Shown here in pieces: positions 34,625-45,722 of a stretch of 64,000 bases of DNA (positions are counted from its first letter, which is position 1; each line of letters starts with the position of its first letter). Source of the DNA: Lycorma delicatula (taxonomy: Eukaryota > Arthropoda > Insecta > Hemiptera > Fulgoridae); NCBI RefSeq assembly GCF_047948215.1, contig NC_134456.1, positions 9,505,001 to 9,569,000 of the forward strand, written 5' to 3'. Made by a program: the position numbers and the translations under genes. The notes under the pieces were generated by a model, which did no database searches, had not been told where the DNA came from, and saw only the letters and a list, made by a program, of their open reading frames with translations.

Positions 34625-34990
34625 ATCGGATCTCGTGGAACCTCTTTTATATAAAATGTTTTCAAGTCCTCCACAATAATACTAGAGTCGAATTTTCAAT
34701 CTTGAAAATTAACTTTTAAAAAAATGATATTTTAAGTACGGGTTACAATCAACCCCCATATTTTTTGGACCTAAAAGTTTAATGATTCGGTCCAATTCGG
34801 TAAAATATAAAAAACCCAAAAGGTTATAGTTTATGGGTATCGTGCATCCTTAATCGATAGGGTTGAAAAATCAGACCAAAGTTGGGATATACATAAAACC
34901 AAATATTTATGCCAAATTTCAGTATATTTGGTACAGTATCTTTTCAAGATATACGGCTAAAGGCGTTTAAAATAAATGCTGAATATCCCC
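34625..34990 (-). repeat. Dispersed repeat family A, copy 2
   Basis: Read on the minus strand it gives ATATCCCAACTTTGGTCTG, a GGATGC-containing middle, ATTGGACCGAAT, GGGGGTTGATTGTAACC and ATTTTCAAGATTGAAAAT, in the same order as copies at 5095 and 54060. It is noncoding. Confidence 0.65.
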
Positions 34991-35394
34991 GTAAATACGA
35001 CTGACTTAAAACTTAACGATTTTAAGTAATTAAAGAACTTTCGTCGAATTTTCAATCATCACTACACAAAAAGTAAAAAAAAATTAAATTGATGAAAACT
35101 AATGCTATTCCTTATTTAATTTATTCCTAAATTTAATAACATTAACGCAACACATATTTAGGTTTTTTTTGTAACCATTTTTGAAGAATTTATGTTAAGC
35201 CAATTCGCAGACAACAATCAAAATAAAGACCGTACCGTAAGTACGTACGTCTATTTGAAGTTTCTATAATCTTTGTTTTGTATTTCTTGGATTAAGGAGG
35301 GACCTTGATACGTTGTCATTTACAAAAATCCGATACCATATATTCTGACCGATCGCTATTTTTTCCATTTATAGCGATGCTGCTGAAACAGTAA

Positions 35395-36115
35395 TAAAAA
35401 AAAATTCCTTTCGGCACGCCGGAAGGCGGAGTTAGATTTCACCGGAGCTAAGTACGGTACATAAAGATGTCCACCTTAAATTTAAGAAAATCTTCAAATA
35501 TTTACTCAATACGACAATGGTTGCACGTGAAAAAAAATTTCGCATGTTTAGCATACGACAAGCCCCACCTTCTTACAATTCCAGTAATATTTTGGCCATC
35601 CCTTGCCGTAAGGATTGATCATATCAAAAATTGTTTTAGACAAAAGATTTAGATAATGCTTAGAGGACTAACGACCAGTTTAAACCGATTCGATACTCTG
35701 CTTATTAAGGAAGGTATGATTTTTTTCTTCGAAATCCTATCTTTTCCACCTCCTGGATCAACGGTCGGTGATATCAAAAAACTTTACCTAGATACGTTTT
35801 AGGCCCTTATCTAACGAATAGTAGGAGCTTTAAACGAATTGGATATTTTACTTAATAAGAAAGTTACAGCGTTAATTTGTTTTTTCGAGAAATTTTGTTC
35901 ATTAACGATCTCGACAGAGATTTTGGGTTGTTATATTTTAGTATCAGTTTGAAAGTGATTGACGCAAGATTACGGCAGTTATCGTGTCCACATGAAAGTG
36001 ATATATACATGTAAACTTTTGAATTGACGGTGGTTTTGGGGTCTGGGGGATGTGAAACGCGAAGATATGTCGAAATTTTCCGGAAGTCTAATCATGGTAC
36101 CCATTACAATAGGTA
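35395..36115 (+). repeat. Dispersed repeat family E, copy 1
   Basis: It matches the reverse complement of 58855-59500 over about 600 bases at roughly 80% identity by eye. Landmarks in order: GGCACGCCGGAAGGCGGAG, AGATTTCACCGG, ACGACAAGCCCCA, ATATTTTGGCC, TAGAGGACTAACGA, TTAAACCGATTC and CGAGATTTTGG-type phrases. The region to 36115 (GGTTTTGGGGTCTGGGGG) is unmatched here but continues the same texture. The open frame at 35467-35652 is noncoding. Confidence 0.7.
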
Positions 36116-37496
36116 GATTTTTAAGAAATCTACCTAATTATTGCCGGGAAAAATTAAATTACATGCGAACCAAATTGAAAACTCCATTTTTTATATATGA
36201 CTAAAAAAAATTATAAATAATTTTAAAAAATTTATATAAAACAATGTTTTTTATCATATAACAATACAAGTAAAAGTGAATTCTTTGGATGGACTAGTGA
36301 AAGCATTTATACGAGTTTTACTTACAAACTTTCAATATTGTGACCTTTCAATGTCAAGAATTATTAAAATATAAAAATTATTTTATAAAACTTGAATTAA
36401 TAAAAGATAGGAAAGCTTGTAGAATGAGAAATTGTCTTTTTATAAATAAAATTTTAAAGAGGTATGTGTGTGCGCGTGCGCGCGTGTTTAATTATTCTCT
36501 TGCCTACATATAAATTATGAAAATATTCAAAAATATAGACAATATTTTATTACATGATATCTAAAGATTATAATTTACAAACGTATTATCAACCTATCCA
36601 ATATAACGATAAATAAATTGCTTTCGTTACGCAACGAATTTTAAAAATCGATGTTTTGTCAACAACAGCGCCAGCGATAATATTAATTTAAAAATATAAA
36701 CATTTGTAACAACATTATTTGATTCGATTTAATAGTAAGACACAAAGAAAATATTGTTACAAAAATGTTTAAAAACTTGCTTTATACTTTTAGTCGTACT
36801 TTAATTAAATTATTATCATACATTTCATGAGTTTAATTAGTAGGTTAATTTGGATTTAAAACCCCGCATAGCCGTTTTGCAGATTTTGCAATTTTTTACA
36901 CCTGCACCCTTAATTTACCCCCGCATGGGGGATATTTCCAAAAGTAATGGTGGAATATTGTATTGTCACTCGCCCTTAGTAACTGTGCAAAATTTAAACA
37001 ATAGGCAATGCCAGGAAGTATGTTAAATTAAAGATGTAAGATTTGAGGAAAAACATGAAAAAAATTTGAAAATTGAAAAAACATTGCGAGTTAAAATAAA
37101 ACAAGTAATAATAAGATTTATGATAAATTTTTAGACTGAAAGTTGCAATTATACTAAACAAACTTTTATTTATTATTCTTTCTCCATTTAGTATGTATCC
37201 ACTGTCGCTTACATGGCACAAAGCAAGATTTAACATATCTTATTAAATAACTACTTAATTTCTAATGCATTACAAATATTTGTTTGATCATCGGCCTTCG
37301 TTTTACTGATTTGCTTCCTCTAACCATATTTAATTATAATTATCATTTAGTAATCAACCTATAGTAAGTACCATTAAAGATAATATTTGAAATACTAAAC
37401 ATACATTTAAAAAAGAAAAATAACGGTACCAAAAAATAAAACATCCTTCAGATCTATAAAATTATTTCTACTTAAAAGCAATAAAACAAGTTTTTT
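36116..37496. other. AT-rich spacer, no gene seen
   Basis: Contains one alternating purine-pyrimidine tract (36462-36486). Otherwise nothing recognisable. Confidence 0.5.
36462..36486. repeat. Alternating GT/GC tract
   Basis: Twenty-five bases of strict purine-pyrimidine alternation, mostly TG then CG. Such tracts can adopt left-handed DNA under supercoiling. It is also an ordinary microsatellite. Confidence 0.7.
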
Positions 37497-37498
37497 CA

Positions 37499-37577
37499 TA
37501 TAAAAATAACTTACCAACAATTGTGAGTTTGTAGTATACTCACAATTGTTGGTAAGTAGACACTCTATTTTTATATA
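37499..37577. repeat. Perfect hairpin (small MITE or hairpin element)
   Basis: CTTACCAACAATTGTGAGT (37510-37528) and its exact reverse complement (37538-37556) are separated by 9 bases. Outside, ATAAAAATA on the left can pair with TATTTTTAT on the right (37567-37575), with a small asymmetric bulge. There is no coding capacity. It sits 40 bases from a LINE-Y insertion. Confidence 0.8.
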
Positions 37578-37596
37578 AATTGTATAATACCAACGG

Positions 37597-38607
37597 GTGC
37601 CAATTTTTTTTTTGTCTTCAGTCATTTGACTGGTTTGATGCAGCTCTCCAAGATTCCGTATCTAGTGCTAATCGTTTCATTTCGGTATACCCCCTACATC
37701 CTACATCCCTAACAATTTGTTTTACATATTCCAAACGTGGCCTGCCTGCACAATTTTTTCCTTCTACCTGTCCTTCCAATATTAAAGCGACTATTCCAGG
37801 ATGCTTTAGTATGTGGCCTATAAGTCTGCTGTCTTTTCTTTTAACTATATTTTTCCAAACGCTTCTTTCTTCATCTATTTGCCGCAACATCTTTTCATTT
37901 GTCACTTTATCCACCCATCTGATTTATAACATTCTCCTATAGCACCGCATTTCAAAAGCTTCTAATCTTTTCTTCTCAGGTACTCCGATCGTCCAAGTTT
38001 CACTTCCATATAAAGCTACGCTCCAAACATATTTCAAAAATCTTTTCCTGACGTCTAAATTAATCTTTGATGTAAACAAATTATATTTCTGACTGAAGTA
38101 ACGTAGACTGGACGTCATTCGTTATACGTCATACGTTATCGAATGCCTTTTCCAGGTCTATAAACGGCAGGTATGTTGGTTTGTTTTTCTTTAATCTTTC
38201 TTCTACTATTAATCTGAGGTCTAAAATTGCTTCCCTTGTCCGTATACTTTTCTTGAAACCATATTGATTTTCTCCTAAGACTTCTTCCACTCTCCTCTCA
38301 ATCCTTCTGTATAGAATTCTAGTTAAGATTTTTTATGCACGACTAGTTAAACTAATTGTTCTGTATTCTTCACATTTATCTGCCCTTGCTTTCTTTTGTA
38401 TCATGACTATAACACTCCTTTTGAAGTCTGATAGAAATTCCCCTTTTTCATAAATATTACACACCGGTTTGTATAATCTATCAATCGCTTCCTCACCTGC
38501 ACTGCTCAGTAATTCTATAGGTATTCCGTCTATTCCAGGAGCCTTTCTGCCATTCAAATCTTTTAATGCTCTCTTAAATTCAGATCTCAGTATTGTTTCT
38601 CCCATTT
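37597..38607 (-). mobile_element. RTE-like LINE with internal deletion (LINE-Y copy f)
   Basis: The only minus-strand LINE-Y copy. From its 5' side (38607) it encodes MGETILRSEFKRALKDLNG, KAPGIDGIPIELL and on to a motif A-like FIDLEKAFDNV, with stops (38331-38333 and others). Near 38100-38150 it jumps to KYNLFTSKIN, losing motifs B and C. The rest reaches the normal 3' end (hairpin 37621-37634) and a T run at 37603-37613. The junction contains about 30 bases of scrambled filler. No target-site duplication was recognised. Confidence 0.88.
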
Positions 38608-38984
38608 GTTAAGAAAATTAATTGTTAAGAAAGTTGAACCTAAAATAAGATTTATCATATTTTAATAAATTATTATTATTTTGAAAAATTGAGATTGATC
38701 GCGAGTTTTACTTTACAAATGAAATTGATATGAATTTACAAAATATTCAACATGTTTTCCATTATTAAAGCATCATTGATATTATAAAAAAGTCAACTGG
38801 ATTAATTGATTTTTAAATCGTCCACCCATTTTTTTAAAAATATATTATTTTACATTATAATGAATATTTTATTGAAAGAATGACATCATTTAAAATCCTT
38901 CAAAGAAAATGAATTTGATAGTAGTATTTAAAGATTAAATAAATACCTTGTAATTTTTTCTTTTTTTGTATTTTACTTTATTAT
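38608..38984. other. AT-rich spacer, no gene seen
   Basis: Nothing recognisable between the LINE-Y copy and the family D repeat. Confidence 0.5.
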
Positions 38985-40044
38985 ATAATACAGTGTCCCC
39001 CGAGGTGTTGGTCAAACTTAGGATCTAATTCAGGACATCAAACTAAATTTAAACACACACACACACACACACACACCTATATATATATTTTTTTTTTTCT
39101 GTATATATATATATACATACATACAGAAAAATATCTTATCTCGGTTTCATTTTCCGTCTGCCCTCTATTTTGTTTTTTACAAAAGTTTATATCTTAAGAG
39201 AAATAAGTGAGATATTTTAATAAAATTTAATTAAGATTTACCGATAACATTATACAATCTAAAATGTTTGAAAATTTTATCTTTGAAAATTCCAAAATGG
39301 CGGCGGCTATTATAACTTTTTAATAGTTAAATATTAAATTATAAATATATACTCGTATAAATAAACAAATTAAATAAAATAAATTTTAACCGCTTAAAAA
39401 TAAAAAAAATAATATTTGAGCCCGTTGTTAAATTATTTCTTCATTTAAGTTTCATTTGTTTAATTTTCACATTTGAAACAAAACTCATACGCCTCTGCCA
39501 AAATATTCCATGTTTGCCTGACCTGTCAACCTATACTGTAGCCTTCTTCAAATAATCTTCCCACCGTATCTTAAACAGCTCCATAAATATTAGTTTTATC
39601 AAATAATATTTTATTAGATAAAATTAAGCCATTTATTTAAAATAAAATAATAACTTGTTTGTTCAAATCAGTTAATAAATAGCTGATATATAGCTTAAAT
39701 AGTTCGAAAAAAATGATAAATCATTTTTAGTTAATAACTGAATCGGATCGAAAAAGTTATGCGTGAAAACAGACACAAAATGATCAGACTCCATAATTTT
39801 TATGATCCACACGTAAAAATTTGAACCATATTTCAGCTATTAATCAACCGATTTGAATAAATGAGGTGTCACTGTGTGTTAAAAATAAAAGGTTTAACAA
39901 TTTTCACGATAAAAAAATAATAATTCGATAAAACAAATAATTATGCTGTTACAAGAACATTTAAATGAACGCTATTTATTAGTTTTCAAATGTAAAATTT
40001 GAAAACTTACATCCTAAATCAGTCCCCCAGACATTCTGTATTTT
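38985..40044. repeat. Family D element with outward inverted ends
   Basis: The left end reads CAGTGTCCCCCGAGGTGTTGG, then ATTCAGGACATCAAA and a CA/TA microsatellite (39053-39120). The right end, read on the minus strand from about 40040, gives CAGAATGTCTGGGGGACTG and TTTAGGATGT. Both ends match the ends at 24545 and 25107. The centre (39290-39900) is AT-rich and noncoding, with one GGCGGCGGC patch at 39298. It looks like a non-autonomous DNA element of about 1.05 kb with no transposase. Confidence 0.5.
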
Positions 40045-40742
40045 TATAGAATATATATTTTATTGTTATAGTAACTTTAAATTAGTTAACCACATCCACT
40101 TTTACTGTTCCGTTAACTTGTTTATTTTGCAAGTTATTTTTTTATCGTTTTCACTTACTTTTATTATTTTATAGAAAGCGTATTTTTTATTTTATTTTTA
40201 TTTTTTATTTTGTACTTTTTATAAATATAACATTAATAATTTATCTAAAAAACATATACTTTACGTAATAAGAAGTATTTTTGATAAAAAAATTTTTTTT
40301 TTTGAGGGAGCGAAAATTCTTTTCCCGTTATCATCGGCCAAATTTAAAAAAAAATAATATAATGGTTTTTTGAGATAACAGATTTTTTTGGATAAAAAAA
40401 GGTTATGTAGAAAATTTGGAATCCTTAGTTTTCGTTTACTTCATAAAAATTCCCCGATACTATTTATTCATAAAAGTATTTAATTATTGATAGTTTAGCT
40501 GTAAAGTATAATTCCTAAATTAAAAACATCAACTTTGGGGAGACATCGGTATATTGCTAGCTTTAGACTTATGACAAATGAATTTAAATATTACCCGAAA
40601 TATATATATATATATATACATATTAACATTAAATTGAAGAAAGGTTTTAAACAATCGTTATTTTATTTATTTATTTTTTGCCTGATGATTTCGCCACATA
40701 ATCTTGAAACTTGTTCGTGGGAAAAGTAAATGGAATTTTGCA

Positions 40743-40825
40743 GTGTATGAAAAATGCCATTTCTGACCGGGATCCGTACCCGGTACCTCCGGATGAAAGG
40801 CCGAGATATTACTGGATCGATAACG
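40743..40825 (-). repeat. SINE-1 head, degraded
   Basis: On the minus strand the box A region is lost, but TCATCCGGAGGTACC and a box B-like GGTACGGATCC are followed by a TCAGAAATGGCATTTTTCA phrase like those at 44783 and 45723. No 3' tail is seen. Confidence 0.55.
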
Positions 40826-40914
40826 GTTATTCTAACACGACAACATTTGCTAAGTTTAAAATATTACAATAAAGTATTATTTTTTATATATTCTTATTTT
40901 ATTATATATTATTT

Positions 40915-40928
<14 letters not shown>

Positions 40929-40945
<17 letters not shown>
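40929..40945. repeat. G17 homopolymer after a TG run
   Basis: A run of 17 G directly follows GT repeats. Long G runs are unstable and error-prone in sequencing, so the exact length is uncertain. Confidence 0.8.
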
Positions 40946-41829
40946 TTGTGTGAGCGTGCGCCTTGTACTTACTTACTAGCTTTAGGTATGTCAGTATAAA
41001 ACAAAATTGTATTGAAGAATTTCAATCTCTATTTATCTAGGATTTTCATAGTACATTATTTAAATAAATAAATAAATTAACGAAATAAGTGAATAAATAA
41101 ATCCTAGGTATCTACTGAAGTTTCTACAACATTTTTTTCAATCAAAGTACTGATCATATTTTTTTTTACATTTAAATAATTTTATTTGTAAACGATATTT
41201 GACCGCTTTCTATAAAATAATAAAAGTAAGTGAAAACGATAAAAAAATAACTTGCAAAATATACAAGTTACCTGAACAGTAAAAGTGGATGTAGTTAACT
41301 AATTTAAAGTTACTATAACAATAAAATATATATTCTATAATATTATTCAATACGCGTATTGTCCTCGTGTCATAACCGTTTTTTTTCTGACGTCATAACT
41401 TGTTGTATCACCTTGTAGAAAAAAATGTGATTTGTAATACTGATTTATAGAAACTAAACCTAAATATACATTTTTTTTTTAATTTTTTACGATCTTATCA
41501 GTTACTTATTTAAAATTTCTTATTTTTTTTTATAAAACAAAATATTTTTAGCAGAAGGTATTAATTTTATTTTCAATTATTTATAAAAAATAAATAAAGG
41601 GAGAAAATGAAGAAAAAGAGTAAAGGGGTAGGACGGAACTTCTTTTAATACTATATGAACAGAAATTCAAAACCAAAAAAAAAAAAAAAACAGTTAAATC
41701 AAACATAATGAAATTTTACAAAAAAGGGAGAATATGATTGTAAAAACGTACGATAAATATTTGGATTAATGTGTAGTATTACATGGATATTAAGAAGATA
41801 AAAAAAAATAATAAAAAATAAATGGCTTT

Positions 41830-42904
41830 AGAAAAAAAGATAAAGAAAAACAAACCAACATACTTGGCGTTTATAGACCTAGAAAAGGCATTCGATAACG
41901 TAGACTAGAATAAAATGTTCAGCATTTAAAAAAAATTAGGGTTCAAATACAGAGATAGAAGAACAATTGCTAACATGTACAGGAACCAAACAGCAACAGT
42001 AACAATTGAAGAACATAAGAAAGAAGCCGTAATAAGAAAGGGAGTCCGATAAGGATGTTCCCTATCTCCGTTACTTTTTAATCTTTACATGGAAATAGCA
42101 GTTAATGATGTTAAAGAACAATTTAAATTCGGAGTAACAGTACAAGGTGAAAAGATAAAGATGCTACGATTTGCCGATGATATAGTAATTCTAGCCGAGA
42201 GTAAAAAAGGATTTAGAAGAAACAATGAACGGCATAGATGAAGTCCTACGCAAGAACTATCGCGTGAAAATAAAGAAGAACAAAACAAAAGTAATGAAAT
42301 GTAGTAGAAATAACAAAGATGGACCTCTGAATGTGAAAATAGGAGGAGAAAAGATTATGGAGGTAGAAGAATTTTGTTATTTGGGAAGTAGAATTACTAA
42401 AGAAAGACGAAGCAGTAAGAAATATAATTTGTTTACATCAAAAATTAATTTAAATGTCAGGAAAAGATTTTTGAAAGTGTATGTTTGGAGTGTCGCTTTA
42501 TATGGAAGTGAAACTTGGACGATCGGAGTATCTGAGAAGAAAAGATTAGAAGCTTTTGAAATGCGGTGCTATAGGAGAATGTTAAAAATCAGATGGGTGG
42601 ATAAAGTGACAAATGAAGAGGTATTGCGGCAAATAGATGAAGAAAGAAGCGTTTGGAAAAATATAGTAAAAAGAAGAGACAGACTTATAGGCCACATACT
42701 ACGGCATCCTGGAATAGTCGCTTTAATATTGGAAGGACAGGTAGAAGGGAAAAATTTGTGTAGGCAGGCCACGTTTGGAATATGTAAAACAAATTGTTAG
42801 GGATGTAGTATGTAGAGGGTATACTGAAACGAAACGACTAGCACTAGATAGGGAATCTTGGAGAGCTGCATCAAACCAGTCAAATGACTGAAGACAAAAA
42901 AAAC
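41830..42904 (+). mobile_element. RTE-like LINE, 5' truncated (LINE-Y copy g)
   Basis: Flanked by an 8-bp duplication, ATGGCTTT, at 41822-41829 and 42905-42912. It starts within the reverse transcriptase just before motif A and ends with the hairpin and A tail. An in-frame 45-base deletion removes the GRSRSDIKCRIAQAKRAF block at about 42415. Nonsense changes include TAG at 41907-41909 (W of VDWN) and TAA at 42051-42053 (Q of RQGCS). An extra A near 42207 shifts the frame. The open part 42225-42800 carries GSETWTIGVSEKKRLEAF and RLIGHILRHPGI. Confidence 0.9.
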
Positions 42905-42912
42905 ATGGCTTT

Positions 42913-43244
42913 TGTCAAAGTAGGATTTTAAAAGTTTCGTAGGTAAATAAATATAAAAAAGGAGAGGTTTAACATAAATCGAGAAACAAAAAACAATTTG
43001 TTTATTGAAGAAGACCTAAATTCTTGGGTACCTACGGTTGAAAAATTCATTAATGGAAGATCGTTCAAACAGTACGTGGGAATAAATGTTAAAATTCTAA
43101 AGAAGGTAATTAACGAAATCCTGTGTAAAATATTATAGATAATATCGTTAAGAACAGCTGTTCGTATCGATTAAATATTAAAAATGTACGTTAAAAATAC
43201 AGGTGATTTAAATTTACTGATATTTTACGTATATACTAGGCAGC
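42913..43244. other. AT-rich spacer, no gene seen
   Basis: Nothing recognisable between the LINE-Y copy and the fold-back element. Confidence 0.45.
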
Positions 43245-43373
43245 CTAGTTCCCGTTTAAGAAGGGAGCTCTGCCCTCTGGACCCCAGGAGACGGACATCA
43301 AGGTTGTGAGAATAATACTGAACACAGCCTGGGGGGTCTAGAGGTCGGATCCCCGTTCGTAAACGGGAAGTAG
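43245..43373. repeat. 129-bp fold-back element
   Basis: The outer arms CTAGTTCCCGTTTAAGAA (43245-43262) and TTCGTAAACGGGAAGTAG (43356-43373) pair at 16 of 18 positions. The inner arms CCTCTGGACCCCAGG (43274-43288) and CCTGGGGGGTCTAGAGG (43328-43344) also pair. The loop is about 39 bases. A phrase in the loop (ATCAAGGTTGTGAGAATAA) recurs just outside, once inverted (43374-43393) and once direct (43400-43422). The block is GC-rich in AT-rich DNA. Confidence 0.75.
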
Positions 43374-43639
43374 TTATTTTCACAATCTTGATGATAACCG
43401 TCAAAGTTGTGATAATAATACTGAAAACTAACAATTACAGTTTGTAAATTCCTCCATTCCGTCCCTCGTTCTTGACACGAAGCTCTGATACGCTCCTGCT
43501 GTAGACGAAAATATCTCTATTGGTTTCCATTTCCAATATCCTATAATACTCTATCTAGGAAAGGGATCAGAAAATTGGATATGTCATAAAACGCACAATT
43601 TGCATTATTTTTACGTCGAAAAAGAAAATCATAAAGGGT

Positions 43640-43895
43640 GTTAGGTCCGTTCCAAGAGGAAAAATTCACAACCCCAAAGGGCTTCACCCCCAAAGGGGTT
43701 AGGCCTCGTTCTATACCTTCCCTGGAATAACGTGAATATATTCAGAAAATTTAAAAGCAATAGGTCAGTCGGTCGGTTGGTTGTTAGAAACGGACAGAAT
43801 CGCCACAAACATTGGCATTTATATATCAGATGGATACTTTTGCTGATATATATAAATGAGTATGTGAATTATTCATAATCAACGCCCAACAAAAA
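43640..43895 (-). repeat. Dispersed repeat with GGGGTT-type stems, related to 48890-49250
   Basis: On the minus strand it reads CAACCAACCGACCGACTGACC, then AATATATTCACGTTATTCC, followed by a C/G-run block (43666-43705) in which AACCCC and GGGGTT can pair. The 48890 repeat has the corresponding CCAACCGACCGATTACTTTC and ATACATTCGTGTTATTTG. The layout recalls end regions of non-autonomous rolling-circle (Helitron-like) elements, but no diagnostic terminus was found. Confidence 0.45.
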
Positions 43896-44290
43896 CTATC
43901 GAAGATAAATTGATGAAAGTTTGTATACACGTTCTTCTTAGTGCATTAAAACAATTTTTTTGATTCTAAGTTTAAAGGGTTAAAATAGAGTGACATGAAA
44001 TTTACCGTTTAATTTTTTTTTTTAATTTCTCGGTAAGAGGATATACAATTGATTTTTGGAGCGTAATGTTCATATGAACATCTAAAAAAAACAATTTATA
44101 GATTTTTTAAATTCTGAGTTTAAAAGGTTAAAACTGGGTAACATTAAATTTTAATATTTATTAATTTAAATTAAATTCAATTTTGTAACAAATGGAAATA
44201 TTAACTTGATAATTGGTGTGTGTAGTCTTCATATGAATATTTAAAAACCAATTTCTATATTTTTTTTAAATTCAACCTTAAAGGAGTGTG
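43896..44290 (-). repeat. Dispersed repeat family C, copy 2
   Basis: The reverse complement carries the same diverged tandem units as 22780-23340 (TTTTTAAATATTCATA, an A-rich run, AACCTTTTAAACTCAG, then TTTCATCAATTTATCTT). It is joined directly to the 43640 repeat, which suggests both belong to one larger element. Confidence 0.6.
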
Positions 44291-44348
44291 GTAAGGTAAA
44301 AAAACTCTTGAACATGAAAATTACTATAATAATAGTAATTAAAATTAC

Positions 44349-44371
44349 TATATATATATATATATATATAT
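44349..44371. repeat. (TA)n microsatellite
   Basis: Uninterrupted TA run. Confidence 0.9.
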
Positions 44372-44782
44372 CAGTGAGTGATATAAGGAATTTTAATTTA
44401 TTGTAAATTTTATAGCACATATGTAAATCGTGAAGATTGTTGGAGTTATTTTAATTTTTAGTTGTTTCGCATTAATATGCATATTTTTCCAGATTATCCA
44501 GTAAATCGGCAATTAAATACAATAATGTTATTAAACAGTACAAGTAAATAAATTTACGAATAAACATCCAATTTGTTTTCTACTTTCCCATTTGTTCAAG
44601 TATAAAACGTAGGGAAAGTATTGCATCGATAAAAAGAAAAATAATAATAGTAAAGTACCGGATTTTTTTCATAAGAAAAAACAAAATAATTTTTCAATAA
44701 TGAAATTAGAATCCGAACAATGAAATTTTCAGAAGAAGAATCGATCAAAAGAATCGAAAAACTTAAATTTGTTTATCTTTTT

Positions 44783-44932
44783 TAACCTTCGGTACCACCG
44801 TTACGTATTACTCCAGAGAATGAAATGAATGACAACCAGCGTGTAAAAAATGCCACGCCTGACCGGGATTCGAACCAGAAACCTTCGGATGAAAGACCGA
44901 GACGCTACCAAACACCCCACGGAGGACGGCAA
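44783..44932 (-). repeat. SINE-1 copy
   Basis: The minus strand gives a tRNA-like head with GGTTTCTGGTTCGAATCCC (box B), a TTACACGCTGG stretch, and the 3' tail GGAGTAATACGTAACGGTGG, TACCGAAGGTTAAAA. Box A is partly eroded (GGGGTGTTTGGTAGCGTC). Confidence 0.75.
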
Positions 44933-45712
44933 AGAAAAAAATTTGGCTGAAATAATAACCACGGATATTTTATAAAAAGAAGGAATAAAAACCAAAACAA
45001 AAAATGGAAATGGCTAATCATCTTAAAAGAAACATTTAAACTAAAAAATTCTTTTCAAAAAAGTCTCCAATGCCCCGCTTCCCTTACCTAAACCTACGTA
45101 CAAGAAAAGTAATCGCCCCTGCATCACCGTACAACTTTGTTCATTAAGAGACAACATTATCCCTCATCAATCAAACTATGGACCCATCAATGACACATTC
45201 CTGTCAGACTGAAAAGCGTAGCACCGAAAGGCCTCCAGAGCACGGGCTGAAAATAAATTATGTAGGGAGAAAGACCAACATTTTTGCAATTCTTCCAAGT
45301 ATAACCTCAGAATAATATTAAAGATATATAATTTAAAAAGATCGAAACGCAATAAAATTCCGCCTATTTTAAAACAAACAATTTTAATCTATACTCGACA
45401 ATAAAAATAAATTATCCGCCACTTAATAAGAGAAATGTAGCAGCAAGGCTTATATCAAGGCTCTGTAAAACAGTAGGGGTATCAGTCTTTCTATCCCCCT
45501 ATTCTTCTAAGCGTTATTTAGTAGAGAAGACCTACAAAATTTCTCAGGAAAATGTACTAAAAGTTTTTAAAACGATTTTCAGAAAACTCCACGGCCCAAA
45601 ACTTAACTATTAATTAAGAAAATCAGAAAAAATTTACTAAAATTTTGAATAAATAACCGTGCTATACGAAAAAGAAATCTCAAATTTTATCGTCTTGTAC
45701 GTAGACTGAATG
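44933..45712. other. Spacer, unassigned
   Basis: GC-richer patches at 45060-45260 may be a decayed element, but no motif is readable. No gene seen. Confidence 0.4.
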
Positions 45713-45722
45713 AATGAAACTA

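Larger units (their letters stand above)
40044..41340. mobile_element. Element bounded by a 137-bp inverted repeat, about 97% identical
   Basis: The arms at 40044-40180 and 41204-41340 are reverse complements with about four mismatches in 137 bases and no gap. The 1.02-kb centre is noncoding apart from a degraded SINE-1 head (40743-40825) and a TG/G17 tract (40913-40960). The high arm identity implies recent formation or gene conversion between the arms. It abuts the right end of the family D element, so the two may form one composite. Confidence 0.7.
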
